Positions 16,032 to 24,290 of a stretch of 64,000 bases of DNA are shown here, piece by piece. The notes beneath the pieces were generated by a model. It worked only from the letters and a program-made list of their open reading frames with translations, ran no database searches and was not told the DNA's origin. Source of the DNA: Virgibacillus_O sediminis (lineage in GTDB: Bacteria > Bacillota > Bacilli > Bacillales > Amphibacillaceae). The position numbers and the translations under genes are program-made. The DNA lies in NCBI RefSeq assembly GCF_042643265.1, contig NZ_JBHRRZ010000036.1, positions 1 through 64,000 of the forward strand. Direction: 5' to 3'. Positions within the stretch are counted from its first letter, which is position 1. Every line of letters starts with the position of its first letter.

Positions 16032-16805
16032 ATGTCAAAAATTGATTCTATGCAAACTATTGACAGAGCTATGCTAATATTGCAGTCATTTTCTACAGAT
16101 GTTAAAGAGTTATCGTTAGCTGAATTGCATCGTCGATTAGGGGTTTCTAAATCAAGCCTTCAACGTATTTTAAATTCATTGGTTGGCTATGGGATTTTAG
16201 AGAAAGATGAAGTAAAGAAAACGTATAAACTAGGAATAGGGTTGTACTTTCTCGGACAGCTTGTGGAGAAAGATTCCCAACTCTTAACCATATCCAAACG
16301 GTATATGGAACAATTACGTGACAAATTGAGCGAAGCCGTTTCATTAAATATCATTTCCCAAAGTGAGAGAAAATGTATTGGGTATGTGGAGGGAAAACAT
16401 GAACTGACCACTATCTCTTATGTAGGGCAAACCTCCCCTTTATATGCTGGAGCCTCAGCAAAATTATTGCTGGCTTATTTACCCTTAGAAGAAAGGAATA
16501 GATTATTAGATCAGATAGAGTTTAATCCGATATCAAAACGAACTATTCTCGACACAGAAAAGTTAAGGGGAGAGTTAGAAAAGATTATACAAGATGGCTA
16601 TTCTATAAGTGAGGAGGAAAGAGTGGAGGGAGCAATAGCCATTAGTGCTCCTATATGCAATCCTTTCAATGAGGTGATTGCAGCAATCACTATTAGTGCG
16701 CCTACCGTTCGGTTAAATAGGGAAAAGGTTGATTACTATATTACTCATTTAAAGGAGACAGCAGCTACTATATCCCTTAACTTGACAAATGTTGAAAATC
16801 AATAG
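16032..16805 (+). CDS. IclR-family transcriptional regulator
   Basis: A 257-residue regulator. The N-terminal winged helix (residues about 5-65) reads QTIDRAMLILQSF, LSLAELHRRLGVSKSSLQRIL and TYKLGIGLYFLG, all typical of IclR. The C-terminal effector domain includes LYAGASAKLLLAYLP near 138-152 and GAIAISAPICNP, the ligand pocket region. ATG at 16032 is chosen because GAGGGGG precedes it; a longer in-frame start exists but lacks a site. It stands directly upstream of the TRAP transporter and acyl-CoA synthetase genes and probably controls them. Confidence 0.9.
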   Translation: MSKIDSMQTIDRAMLILQSFSTDVKELSLAELHRRLGVSKSSLQRILNSLVGYGILEKDEVKKTYKLGIGLYFLGQLVEKDSQLLTISKRYMEQLRDKLSEAVSLNIISQSERKCIGYVEGKHELTTISYVGQTSPLYAGASAKLLLAYLPLEERNRLLDQIEFNPISKRTILDTEKLRGELEKIIQDGYSISEEERVEGAIAISAPICNPFNEVIAAITISAPTVRLNREKVDYYITHLKETAATISLNLTNVENQ

Positions 16806-16858
16806 TCACCCCATCCAGACATTCGCCCTTACATTATTACTGCTCAATCATACTTAAA

Positions 16859-16887
16859 TTGAGAATAAACTGTCTATATAAAATAAT
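16859..16887 (+). promoter_or_regulatory. promoter of the TRAP operon
   Basis: TTGAGA (16859-16864), 17-base spacer, AATAAT (16882-16887). Located between the IclR gene and dctP and upstream of the paired inverted repeats. Confidence 0.5.
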
Positions 16888-16938
16888 CAGAAAAGTTCCT
16901 TGATTTTTTTGCTACCGTCAGTTAAAATTTGAATTACG

Positions 16939-16981
16939 TACCGATAAATGGTACCTTATACCATTTATCGGTATAAGGTAC
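16939..16981. promoter_or_regulatory. two overlapping perfect inverted repeats upstream of dctP
   Basis: TACCGATAAATGGTA (16939-16953) and TACCATTTATCGGTA (16959-16973) are perfect 15-base inverted repeats with a 5-base gap. Overlapping them, GTACCTTATACC (16951-16962) and GGTATAAGGTAC (16970-16981) are perfect 12-base inverted repeats. The two hairpins share sequence and exclude each other in RNA. The element ends about 20 bases before the dctP ribosome binding site, so it is either a tandem IclR operator or a leader switch. Confidence 0.7.
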
Positions 16982-17016
16982 TTGCTGAGCAGAAACTTAA
17001 AAAGGAGGAAAGTAGC

Positions 17017-18093
17017 ATGAAGAGCTGGGGAATTATTGTGGGGTTGTTATTTTTGATTGGGGTATTGGTTGGGTGCAATGCAGCAAGTTCGGGAGGAAAT
17101 GAAAGCGTTAACAATGGAGGGGAGGGAACATATAAACTGGTAGTAAACAATTGGCAGTCATCGGCTCATCATTATGCCTATAATGTTTGGGATCCCTGGA
17201 AAGAACTTGTTGAGGAAAAAACGGATGGGCGTGTAACTGTAGAAATACATCATGGGGGTTCCTTAGGGAAATCCTCTTCGGTATATCAAGATGTTAGTGG
17301 CGGTTTATATGATGTCAGCCTAGCTGTAGCAAATTACTTTTACGATACAGAGTTTTTCCCTTATACGATTGGTAATTTACCATTTGCGTTTGAAGGCTCA
17401 GCAGAAGCAGTTGATATTTTAACAGAGTTTGGAGAGAAGTATGCAAATGAAGAACTGGAAGAAAGCGTTATTGTTATGCCACCCACCGCAACAGACGGCT
17501 ATGATCTCTTTTCGACTCAGCCAATCAAGGCAGTTGAAGATCTGAAAGGATTGAAAATACGAGTGAATGGCAAAAGTGAAAACGCTTTCGTAAAAGCTCT
17601 AGGCGGTGTTCCCGTTTCTTTATCTACCGAGGATGCCTACGAAGGGCTTGATAAAGGTATGATTGATACAACTTTTTATACACCTATTGGTGCAGTCGGG
17701 ACTGGGTATTACGAGCCAGCGCCATATATTACGGAACTAGCAATATCTGTTACTCCCATGATACCTATAATGAATAAAGATTTCTACGAAGGGCTACCAG
17801 AGGATCTTCAGCAAATGTTTAGTGATGAATTAAATCCTGCTCTGGCTAGACTGTTTACGGAAAGTTACGAAACAGAACTAGAGGCTGCCCATAAGGAATT
17901 AAAGGAAGCCGTCTCTGGTCGAGGGGAATTTATTAACCTAGAGGATTCAGAGATTAATGAGTTTAGAGAATTAGGTCAACCTGCATGGGAAGTCTGGGTG
18001 GAAGATGCAAATAGTAAAGGTTACGACGGCGAGCAAATGATCAATGATTTATTTAATATGTTGGAAGATGCAGGTTATCCAGTACCGTTTTAG
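17017..18093 (+). CDS. TRAP transporter solute-binding protein (DctP family)
   Basis: A 358-residue lipoprotein. The start at 17017 follows AAAGGAGG. Signal peptide residues 1-21 end in the lipobox LVGC, so the protein is anchored to the outer face of the membrane. The DctP fold begins at YKLVVNNWQSS near 38; typical stretches are VEIHHGGSLGKSSSVYQDV, EDLKGLKIRVNGKSENAFVKALGGVPVS near 188-215 and a conserved arginine (R in KIRV) that binds carboxylates in this family. The ligand is thus probably an organic acid. First gene of the dctPQM set. Confidence 0.88.
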   Translation: MKSWGIIVGLLFLIGVLVGCNAASSGGNESVNNGGEGTYKLVVNNWQSSAHHYAYNVWDPWKELVEEKTDGRVTVEIHHGGSLGKSSSVYQDVSGGLYDVSLAVANYFYDTEFFPYTIGNLPFAFEGSAEAVDILTEFGEKYANEELEESVIVMPPTATDGYDLFSTQPIKAVEDLKGLKIRVNGKSENAFVKALGGVPVSLSTEDAYEGLDKGMIDTTFYTPIGAVGTGYYEPAPYITELAISVTPMIPIMNKDFYEGLPEDLQQMFSDELNPALARLFTESYETELEAAHKELKEAVSGRGEFINLEDSEINEFRELGQPAWEVWVEDANSKGYDGEQMINDLFNMLEDAGYPVPF

Positions 18094-18166
18094 TAAATGA
18101 ACTGGGAGCCTCTACCCAGAGTCACAGAGGTAGAAGCTTGTCCAAAATAAAGGGGTGAGTTGTCCA

Positions 18167-18670
18167 ATGATTTTCTTAGCAAAGGTGATTAACACCTTGT
18201 CGAATTTACTCCGATCTATAGCACTGCTAACTATGGCTTTTATGATGTTTTTTATTACTGCAGCTGTTTTCAGCAGATTACTATTTACTCCTATTATAGG
18301 AGATGTGGAGGTAATCCAGCTAGGTATGGTGGTTCTTATTATGTGCGGATTGGCATACACTCATCAGGTGAATGGGCATATCAGCATAGAATTTATTGTA
18401 AAAAAATTCCCTAACAAAGCACAGTATTTAATTAACATTTTGGCACAACTATTAACTTTAATTGCAACTCTTGTTGTTACTTTTATTTATATAGAAGTAG
18501 CATTTAACCATAAAAATCATATGCATTTAAGTACAGGCCTACTTGAGATCCCTTATTACCCTTTCGATTTTATTATCGTGTTGGGTTTCTTGATGTGGGG
18601 ATTAGAAGCGCTACTAAAACTTATTTATTCTATTATGGAGTTATTTACGTCAAAAACAATAGATGGATAG
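18167..18670 (+). CDS. TRAP transporter small permease (DctQ family)
   Basis: A 167-residue protein with four membrane segments (about 12-33, 48-65, 82-105, 123-145). ATG at 18167 lies 8 bases after AGGGGTGA; a GTG at 18155 is in frame but too close to the site. VFSRLLFTPIIGDVEVIQLG and GLAYTHQVNGHISIEFIVKKFP are typical DctQ segments. It sits between dctP and dctM and forms the membrane complex with DctM. Confidence 0.88.
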   Translation: MIFLAKVINTLSNLLRSIALLTMAFMMFFITAAVFSRLLFTPIIGDVEVIQLGMVVLIMCGLAYTHQVNGHISIEFIVKKFPNKAQYLINILAQLLTLIATLVVTFIYIEVAFNHKNHMHLSTGLLEIPYYPFDFIIVLGFLMWGLEALLKLIYSIMELFTSKTIDG

Positions 18671-18688
18671 GAGAGGAGGTCGGATCTA

Positions 18689-19993
18689 TTGCCTATTGAA
18701 ATGATAGGGTTGCTTGGGGTCATCTTAATGTTCCTTTTGATGTTTTTAGGAATCCCAATTGCTATTTCTATGGTTGTTCCCGCCTTACTGGGAATTCTTT
18801 ATCTGAAAGATTTTAATACACTGTCCACTGCAGTTGAAACGATTATTTGGGATCATAGCTTTAGCTATACTCTCAGTACGATTCCAATGTTCGTACTTAT
18901 GGGTGAATTACTATATATCTGCGGTATAAGCACTGAGTTGTTCAACACGTTTCGTCTTTGGCTAAGCAAACTAAGAGGCGGACTAGGAATGGCTACTATT
19001 GGTTCATCTGCTATTTTTGCAGCGGCTTCCGGTTCAAGTCTAGCTAATACCGCAACAATGGGCGTGATTGCTTCCAAAGAAATGCTCAGTGCTGGCTACG
19101 ATAAATCTCTTACGGGGGGATCCATCGCTGCTGGTGGGACATTAGGAGTATTAATTCCGCCAAGCACACTATTCATTGTGTATGGGATGATGACCGAACA
19201 ATCTATAGGTCAATTGCTTGTCGCAGGAATTATTCCAGGCATTCTTCTTATGGTGCTTTATATGCTTACTGTGTATATAGTAGTTGTGATGAAACCAGGG
19301 ATGGCCCCTTTTGAAAACACGAAGGTCACCTGGAAGGCTAGATTCTCTTCACTTAAATCTACGGTATGGATCATTCTGTTGTTTCTCGTTGTAATCGGCG
19401 GTATGTATCTAGGTTGGTTTAACCCAACGGAGGCGGCTGGCATAGGGGCTTTTGCGACTTTTACAATTGCTTTATTAAGAAGAAAATTAACCGTTCCCTC
19501 TTTCATCCACGCTATGTCATCTACTTTAAAAACAACAGGATTTTTATTCGCGATAATAATAATGGCGTTCATTCTTAATTACTTTTTGACAATTACGAGG
19601 GTGCCAATCATGTTGGCTAATTTTTTAAATGGGTTGACTTTACCGGACTTCGCCTTATTTGGAATTATCATATTAATGTATGTCCTGTTAGGAGCTGTTA
19701 TGGATGGCTTAGCTATGGTTGTAGTCACACTACCTATTATACTCCCACTGATAAACATGATGCAATTGGACCTAATTTGGTTTGGAGTGATAATTGTATT
19801 AGTAATGGAAATGGGGATGATAACTCCTCCAGTAGGAATGAATTGTTTTGTTCTTAGAGGATCTGCTCCTAGCTTATCGTTGGGAAATATATTTAAAGGA
19901 ACCTCGTTGTTTATTATTCCAATTATAATCGTTATCGGTATCCTTTATCTCTTTCCGGAAATAGCTTTATTTTTACCGGAAAATATGTATTAG
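18689..19993 (+). CDS. TRAP transporter large permease (DctM family)
   Basis: A 434-residue protein with 11-13 membrane segments, the ion-coupled transport subunit. It starts at TTG (18689) 9 bases after GAGGAGG. Signature stretches: FLGIPIAISMVVPALLGIL near 20-38, the hairpin region FAAASGSSLANTATMGVIASKEML near 109-132, GGTLGVLIPPSTLFIVYG near 149-166 and a matching second-half EMGMITPPVGMNCFVL near 378-393. Directly follows dctQ by 18 bases. Completes a sodium-dependent organic acid importer. Confidence 0.9.
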   Translation: MPIEMIGLLGVILMFLLMFLGIPIAISMVVPALLGILYLKDFNTLSTAVETIIWDHSFSYTLSTIPMFVLMGELLYICGISTELFNTFRLWLSKLRGGLGMATIGSSAIFAAASGSSLANTATMGVIASKEMLSAGYDKSLTGGSIAAGGTLGVLIPPSTLFIVYGMMTEQSIGQLLVAGIIPGILLMVLYMLTVYIVVVMKPGMAPFENTKVTWKARFSSLKSTVWIILLFLVVIGGMYLGWFNPTEAAGIGAFATFTIALLRRKLTVPSFIHAMSSTLKTTGFLFAIIIMAFILNYFLTITRVPIMLANFLNGLTLPDFALFGIIILMYVLLGAVMDGLAMVVVTLPIILPLINMMQLDLIWFGVIIVLVMEMGMITPPVGMNCFVLRGSAPSLSLGNIFKGTSLFIIPIIIVIGILYLFPEIALFLPENMY

Positions 19994-20182
19994 ATTGTTC
20001 GATATAAACTGAGGGGAATTATCTTATGATGAACGGATAGTGGAAAACGGAGTGTTATTTTATTGATATGGAATTTAATAAATAATGTTACGCTATGTCA
20101 TCTGATTGCTATGAGGGCGGACAAAAGGAAAAATCTAAACTATGTTTACTAGAATATAAATAGTATTGGGGGATTGTTTACC

Positions 20183-22276
20183 TTGTTAACTAAAACGAAT
20201 GATTTAAGTTCTATGCTTTCTCCAAAATCTATAGCGGTAATTGGAGCCTCCGGAGATAAAAGGAAGATTGGATATAAGCTCGTATCCAACCTAAAAGAAA
20301 TAGGCTACGAAGGAAAAGTCTATCTAGTTAACCCAAGATATGAACAAATAGAAGAATATCCTTGTTACCAGAATATCACAGACCTGCCATTAAACATTGA
20401 TTTAGTTTTAGTATCCGTAAGTTCAGCTAAAGTGATGGAAGTTTTAGAACAACTCAACGAAAGACAGGTTAGAAGTATAATTATTTTAAGTTCGGGATAC
20501 GCAGAGACAGGAGAAGCTGGGGCTAAGCTGGAAAGTGAAATTTCCAAGTTTTCTTTAGAAAAAAGTATACCAATTTGCGGTCCTAATACAATAGGGGTGG
20601 CCAACTTTAAAGAAAGGTTTATTGCTTCCTTTTCAAGCCTAAAGCCGGCAGCAGATGACTCAATAGCATTTGTTACCCAGAGCGGTGCATTAGGTACCCT
20701 TTCTTATACCTTGTCTAAGGAGATAGGAATTGGATTCCATTATTTCGTATCATCTGGAAATGAAGCGGGTACTGACTTTTTTGACTATATTCATTATTTA
20801 GCAGGACGACAGGATGTTAAAGTAATTGGAGGTTATTTAGAGGGTGCTCGAGATTTTAATAAGATGGATCATGCGATAAAAGCATGTCATGAAAATAAAA
20901 AGCCATTAGTTTTGATGAAAGTGGGAAATTCTAAAAAAGGAGCGGAGGCAGCCACTTCTCATACTGCGTCTATTGCGGGAAATGCTGAGATATATGAAAA
21001 CTATTTAGAACTTAATAATATAGTACGAGTTTCAGATGAGGAGGAACTGACGGATACATTAGCAGTTTTTACTAAAACTGTGAACCCTGAAAAACTAGGA
21101 GGAGTAGCATTAGTAACTCAGTCAGGAGGGGCAGGAATAATTATGACAGACCGGTGCGAAGAGAGAAAGATCGCTGTTTCTGAATTAGCAAATAGTACAA
21201 AAATGAAGCTGAATCAGGTTCTCCCAAGTTTTGCTTCGGTTAAAAATCCCGTTGATATGACTGCGCAGGTAGCTCAATCTCCGGAGATGATCATCGATAC
21301 AGTGGAGATCACTCTTCAGGATGAAAATGTGGATTCGTTGGTCCTATATCTCCAAATGACAGATGAAAAGTTCCTGACAATACTACCCAGGTTATCTGAT
21401 ATTGCAAAAAGTTCAAATAAGAGGTTAATATTTTGCTGGTCAGGAATCTCTGAAGAAACTAAAGAAAAAGTCCTTAAGCACAGAGATATCTGTTGGATAC
21501 CTAACCCAACCAGGGCGATTAATGCGCTTTCCAATGTGAGAAAATATTATAGGAATAATAGAGGTATAGAGTATGGAAAAAAGGAGAAAACAAGAATAAC
21601 GGATGAAAAACACTTAAAAATAAATGGGACATTAAATGAATGGGAAAGTAAACAACTTTTAAAGGAATATGGGGTTACGGTTCCCAAAGGAAAAATGATC
21701 ACTAGTATAAGAGATCTGGAAAATGAGCAATGGACCTTTCCCCTAGTGATGAAAGCTGTCTCTTCCAAAATTGAGCATAAAAGTGATTATGGGTTGGTAG
21801 AGCTTAATATTAATTCTCATGAAAAGGCTAGCCGTGCCTATAAGAGGATTATGGAAAATAAGAAAGCCTGTCATCCTACTAGAGAATTGGATGGCATTTT
21901 AGTTGAAGAAATGGCACCAGTAGGAACTGAGGTAATTGTAGGGGCATTAAATGACGAAACATTTGGCCCAAGCATTATGCTCGGAATGGGCGGGGTTTTT
22001 GTTGAATTGATGAAAGATGTAGTTATTCACCCGGCCCCTTTGAACCATTACCAGGCATTGAAAATGATTAAATCTCTTAAAAATTATCAAGTTTTAGAGG
22101 GAGTGAGAAACAAAAGCAGGGTTGATATAGAAGTATTGGCCGAGGTCATCGTTAGGATATCCGAAATGATTATCGATCTAGGTGATAGTATTACCGAGTT
22201 GGATATTAATCCAATAATTGTTCATGAAAAGGGGAAGGGAGTTACAGCAGTAGATGCTCTTATCATAGGTAAATAA
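20183..22276 (+). CDS. NDP-forming acyl-CoA synthetase (fused alpha/beta)
   Basis: A 697-residue enzyme of the ADP-forming acetyl-CoA synthetase / succinyl-CoA ligase superfamily. TTG at 20183 lies 9 bases after GGGGGA; an earlier TTG at 20174 is too close to that site. Domain order: CoA-binding Rossmann fold (about 10-105; IAVIGASGDKRKIGYKLV), ligase domains with CGPNTIG and TQSGALG, the phosphohistidine segment ATSHTASIAG near 257-266, and a C-terminal ATP-grasp domain (about 470-690; FPLVMKAVSSKIEHKSDYGLV). Members activate acetate, pimelate, ferulate and other acids. Placed after a TRAP importer, it probably converts the imported acid to its CoA thioester. The acid is unknown. Confidence 0.85.
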   Translation: MLTKTNDLSSMLSPKSIAVIGASGDKRKIGYKLVSNLKEIGYEGKVYLVNPRYEQIEEYPCYQNITDLPLNIDLVLVSVSSAKVMEVLEQLNERQVRSIIILSSGYAETGEAGAKLESEISKFSLEKSIPICGPNTIGVANFKERFIASFSSLKPAADDSIAFVTQSGALGTLSYTLSKEIGIGFHYFVSSGNEAGTDFFDYIHYLAGRQDVKVIGGYLEGARDFNKMDHAIKACHENKKPLVLMKVGNSKKGAEAATSHTASIAGNAEIYENYLELNNIVRVSDEEELTDTLAVFTKTVNPEKLGGVALVTQSGGAGIIMTDRCEERKIAVSELANSTKMKLNQVLPSFASVKNPVDMTAQVAQSPEMIIDTVEITLQDENVDSLVLYLQMTDEKFLTILPRLSDIAKSSNKRLIFCWSGISEETKEKVLKHRDICWIPNPTRAINALSNVRKYYRNNRGIEYGKKEKTRITDEKHLKINGTLNEWESKQLLKEYGVTVPKGKMITSIRDLENEQWTFPLVMKAVSSKIEHKSDYGLVELNINSHEKASRAYKRIMENKKACHPTRELDGILVEEMAPVGTEVIVGALNDETFGPSIMLGMGGVFVELMKDVVIHPAPLNHYQALKMIKSLKNYQVLEGVRNKSRVDIEVLAEVIVRISEMIIDLGDSITELDINPIIVHEKGKGVTAVDALIIGK

Positions 22277-22386
22277 AATATGGGAAAATTGAGGTCGGTT
22301 GATGAGGTATTCTTGATGTTGCATTTAAATTTGAATTTCAGAAACAACAGTGAATATTCATCGAATCACTGTTAACATTATGTAAA

Positions 22387-22425
22387 TAACTAATGGCCTG
22401 CTGACAAAAACAGGCCATTAGTTAA
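22387..22425. terminator. bidirectional terminator between the acyl-CoA synthetase and glsB-like genes
   Basis: ACTAATGGCCTG (22389-22400) and CAGGCCATTAGT (22411-22422) form a perfect 12-base-pair stem between convergent genes. Confidence 0.8.
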
Positions 22426-22436
22426 TTACCTTCTAC

Positions 22437-22691
22437 TTAGGATGCTTTCCTCATGCCCTTCATGATCAGGCTGACGATGAAGATGAGGATGATCGCACCA
22501 ATCAATGCCGGGATAATCGCAAACCCGCCGATAACTGGGCCAAAGTCACCCATCAGGGAAGACCCGATCCATGCGCCGATGAACCCGGCAATGATGTTGC
22601 CGATGATTCCGCCTGGTACATCCTTTCCAACAATGAGGCTAGCTAACCAACCCAGAATACCACCTACGATTAAACTCCAAATAAAACTCAT
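22437..22691 (-). CDS. GlsB/YeaQ/YmgE family membrane protein
   Basis: An 84-residue protein with three hydrophobic segments. WSLIVGGILGWLASLIVGKD near 5-24, followed by a Gly-rich stretch NIIAGFIGAWIGSSL, is the signature of the GlsB/YeaQ/YmgE family, which anchors Asp23-like proteins or acts in stress response. AGGAGGTATTTAGATATT precedes the ATG. Monocistronic. Confidence 0.88.
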   Translation of the reverse strand: MSFIWSLIVGGILGWLASLIVGKDVPGGIIGNIIAGFIGAWIGSSLMGDFGPVIGGFAIIPALIGAIILIFIVSLIMKGMRKAS

Positions 22692-22830
22692 AATATCTAA
22701 ATACCTCCTATAAAAAGCTTTTTTCTTAACGGTGTATTAATTACATAGCCTAAATTGGAGATTTTTAAACAGGAAAGAGGAAGGGAGGCAATCGGGGGTA
22801 ACGGGGAGTAGGGACTCAAGCGGCGGGATG

Positions 22831-23040
22831 CGCACTCGGGCGCCACCAGCTCCCATTCGGGCCGCGTACCTTCTCACTCGGGCGCCACCACCTTCCACTC
22901 GTGCCGCGCCCCCTCTGACTCGGGCGCCAGCACCTCCCAGTCGGGCCGCGCACCCTTTCACTCGGGCGCCAGCACCTCCCACTCGTGCCGCGCACCCTTT
23001 CACTCGGGCGCCAGCACCTCCCAGTCGGGCCTCATACCCC
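22831..23040 (-). repeat. 21-base GCCCGAGT repeat array R2 (10 units)
   Basis: On the plus strand ACTCGGGC or a one-base variant (ATTCGGGC, ACTCGTGC, AGTCGGGC) starts at 22834, 22855, 22876, 22897, 22918, 22939, 22960, 22981, 23002 and 23023, every step exactly 21 bases. The spacer alternates between CGCCAGCACCTCCC-like and CGCGCACCCTTTC-like sequences, so the true long unit may be 42 bases. Reading frames across it are low-complexity artefacts. The array fills the gap between the glsB-like gene and the end of cdaR. Confidence 0.9.
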
Positions 23041-23056
23041 CACTCACAAAACACTA

Positions 23057-24142
23057 CTATTCCCTCTCTTCCACCCATAAGGCCACCTGCAGAATCAGTG
23101 CGTCTTCAAAGCATCTTGGGTCATATCCTGTTTCTTCCATGATCTTATTGATGCGGTAGATCAGTGTATTTCTATGTACATATAGACTTTCGGCCGTCTT
23201 TTGGATGTTGAGGTTCTGTTCAAAGAAACTTTTCAGAGTGCTCCTCTTCGTCTGGTCAAGGTTTTGGAGGACGCGGCTGGAAAAGCGGTCGGCCATGACG
23301 GGTTCGAGCTGGTGGATCAGTGCTTTGACTTCCATCTGCGTGAAAGGGATGATCTCTTTGTCGGCATTGCTCAGCCTCAGTGCCAGGTCACAGTCGAGAT
23401 AGGATTGGTGAAAGCCTTCGATTGCTGGAAAGGGCAGGCTGTAGGACAGCCGGAATGGCACGTTCAAGTCATGCATGGTCTCTTGAATGGATGTTATCAT
23501 CTTTCCCGCCTGCTCGCTGGCAAAATCAGTGATTCCGATAAACAGGCGGTGGATGTTGGTAAAGCCGATCAGGCATTTGCGGGTGCCCAGGTTGTTTTCC
23601 AGCCGCTCGACCAGTACCCGGCTGGAAACCGTCCAGTCGGAAATCTCGATTAGGATGCCCAAGAACGGGGGTGTCAATTGGAAATCGAGTCTGCCGAGGC
23701 CGCGTTCGATGTCACTGTAGGACGGCTCCTTACTGAGAAGCTGTTCGATGACCATGTCTGTTGTCCGCTGCTTCCATTCCAGCTGGGAGGCGATGTCCTC
23801 CTGCCTGATCATCAATTCGGTCGTCATTTTGACCAATGCCCCGATGTCTTCCATTTCCGCCGGGTCACCGGTGATGCCGATGACGCCGATGATTTCATTT
23901 TTAAAAAGGATCGGCAAATTGATCCCGGGCTGGGCCCCTTCCCAGGTGCCGCTGTCATCCGGATGGATCAATAGCGGTTCGCCGCTCTCTAGGACGTGGA
24001 GTGCTCCTTCATGTAAGGAGTCCATCCGGGATTTGTCTTTGGTGGCGATGATTCTGCCGCCGACGTCCATAATATTGACGTTTCGATGGATCCGCCTGGA
24101 GGTTTCTCTCACGATTGCCCTCGCAATTTTCCTTGTTAACAT
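23057..24142 (-). CDS. cdaR: CdaR-family regulator (sugar diacid recognition)
   Basis: A 361-residue regulator. The N-terminal diacid-recognition domain (about 4-135) starts TRKIARAIVRETSRRIHRNVNIMD with GGRIIATKDKSR following, as in CdaR. The C-terminal PucR-type helix-turn-helix is near 305-355 (TAESLYVHRNTLIYRINKI). CdaR activates glucarate, galactarate and glycerate use in E. coli. It is divergent from a glycerate kinase-kdgT-larA gene set, its likely target. The start is an ATG without a very strong site (GGAGCTGGCTCAAGAC). Confidence 0.88.
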   Translation of the reverse strand: MLTRKIARAIVRETSRRIHRNVNIMDVGGRIIATKDKSRMDSLHEGALHVLESGEPLLIHPDDSGTWEGAQPGINLPILFKNEIIGVIGITGDPAEMEDIGALVKMTTELMIRQEDIASQLEWKQRTTDMVIEQLLSKEPSYSDIERGLGRLDFQLTPPFLGILIEISDWTVSSRVLVERLENNLGTRKCLIGFTNIHRLFIGITDFASEQAGKMITSIQETMHDLNVPFRLSYSLPFPAIEGFHQSYLDCDLALRLSNADKEIIPFTQMEVKALIHQLEPVMADRFSSRVLQNLDQTKRSTLKSFFEQNLNIQKTAESLYVHRNTLIYRINKIMEETGYDPRCFEDALILQVALWVEERE

Positions 24143-24162
24143 GTCTTGAGCCAGCTCCTTTG

Positions 24163-24220
24163 TATGGTATGACTAAATTTCAATTGGTTTACCCTGATAA
24201 TTTTATATGGTATAGCCATA
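24163..24220. promoter_or_regulatory. possible CdaR sites in the cdaR-glycerate kinase gap
   Basis: TATGGTAT occurs at 24163-24170 and 24206-24213, 43 bases (about four helical turns) apart. The second is part of the inverted repeat TATGGTATAGCCATA. Positioned between divergent regulator and target genes; assignment to CdaR is inference. Confidence 0.35.
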
Positions 24221-24263
24221 GCCAAGTTTCGTCAACTTTCATATAATTGACACATCGACAAAA

Positions 24264-24277
24264 TGAAAACGTTTACG
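24264..24277. promoter_or_regulatory. CcpA cre-like site before the glycerate kinase gene
   Basis: TGAAAACGTTTACG matches the cre consensus TGnAAnCGnTnnCA at all but the last base. It lies 14 bases before the start codon, where CcpA binding would block elongation or initiation. Confidence 0.6.
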
Positions 24278-24290
24278 GGAGGTGGATGAT

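Noticed and set aside
22831..23040. CRISPR array
   Set aside because: Unit length is only 21 bases including the spacer, spacers are themselves related, there is no palindromic repeat of 25-40 bases and no cas gene.
22737..23078. A 113-residue frame with repeats such as GGAGARVKGCAAR
   Set aside because: It is a low-complexity translation of the 21-base repeats (21 bases is seven codons, so all frames give heptad-like repeats). No start site; the plus-strand frames look equally repetitive.
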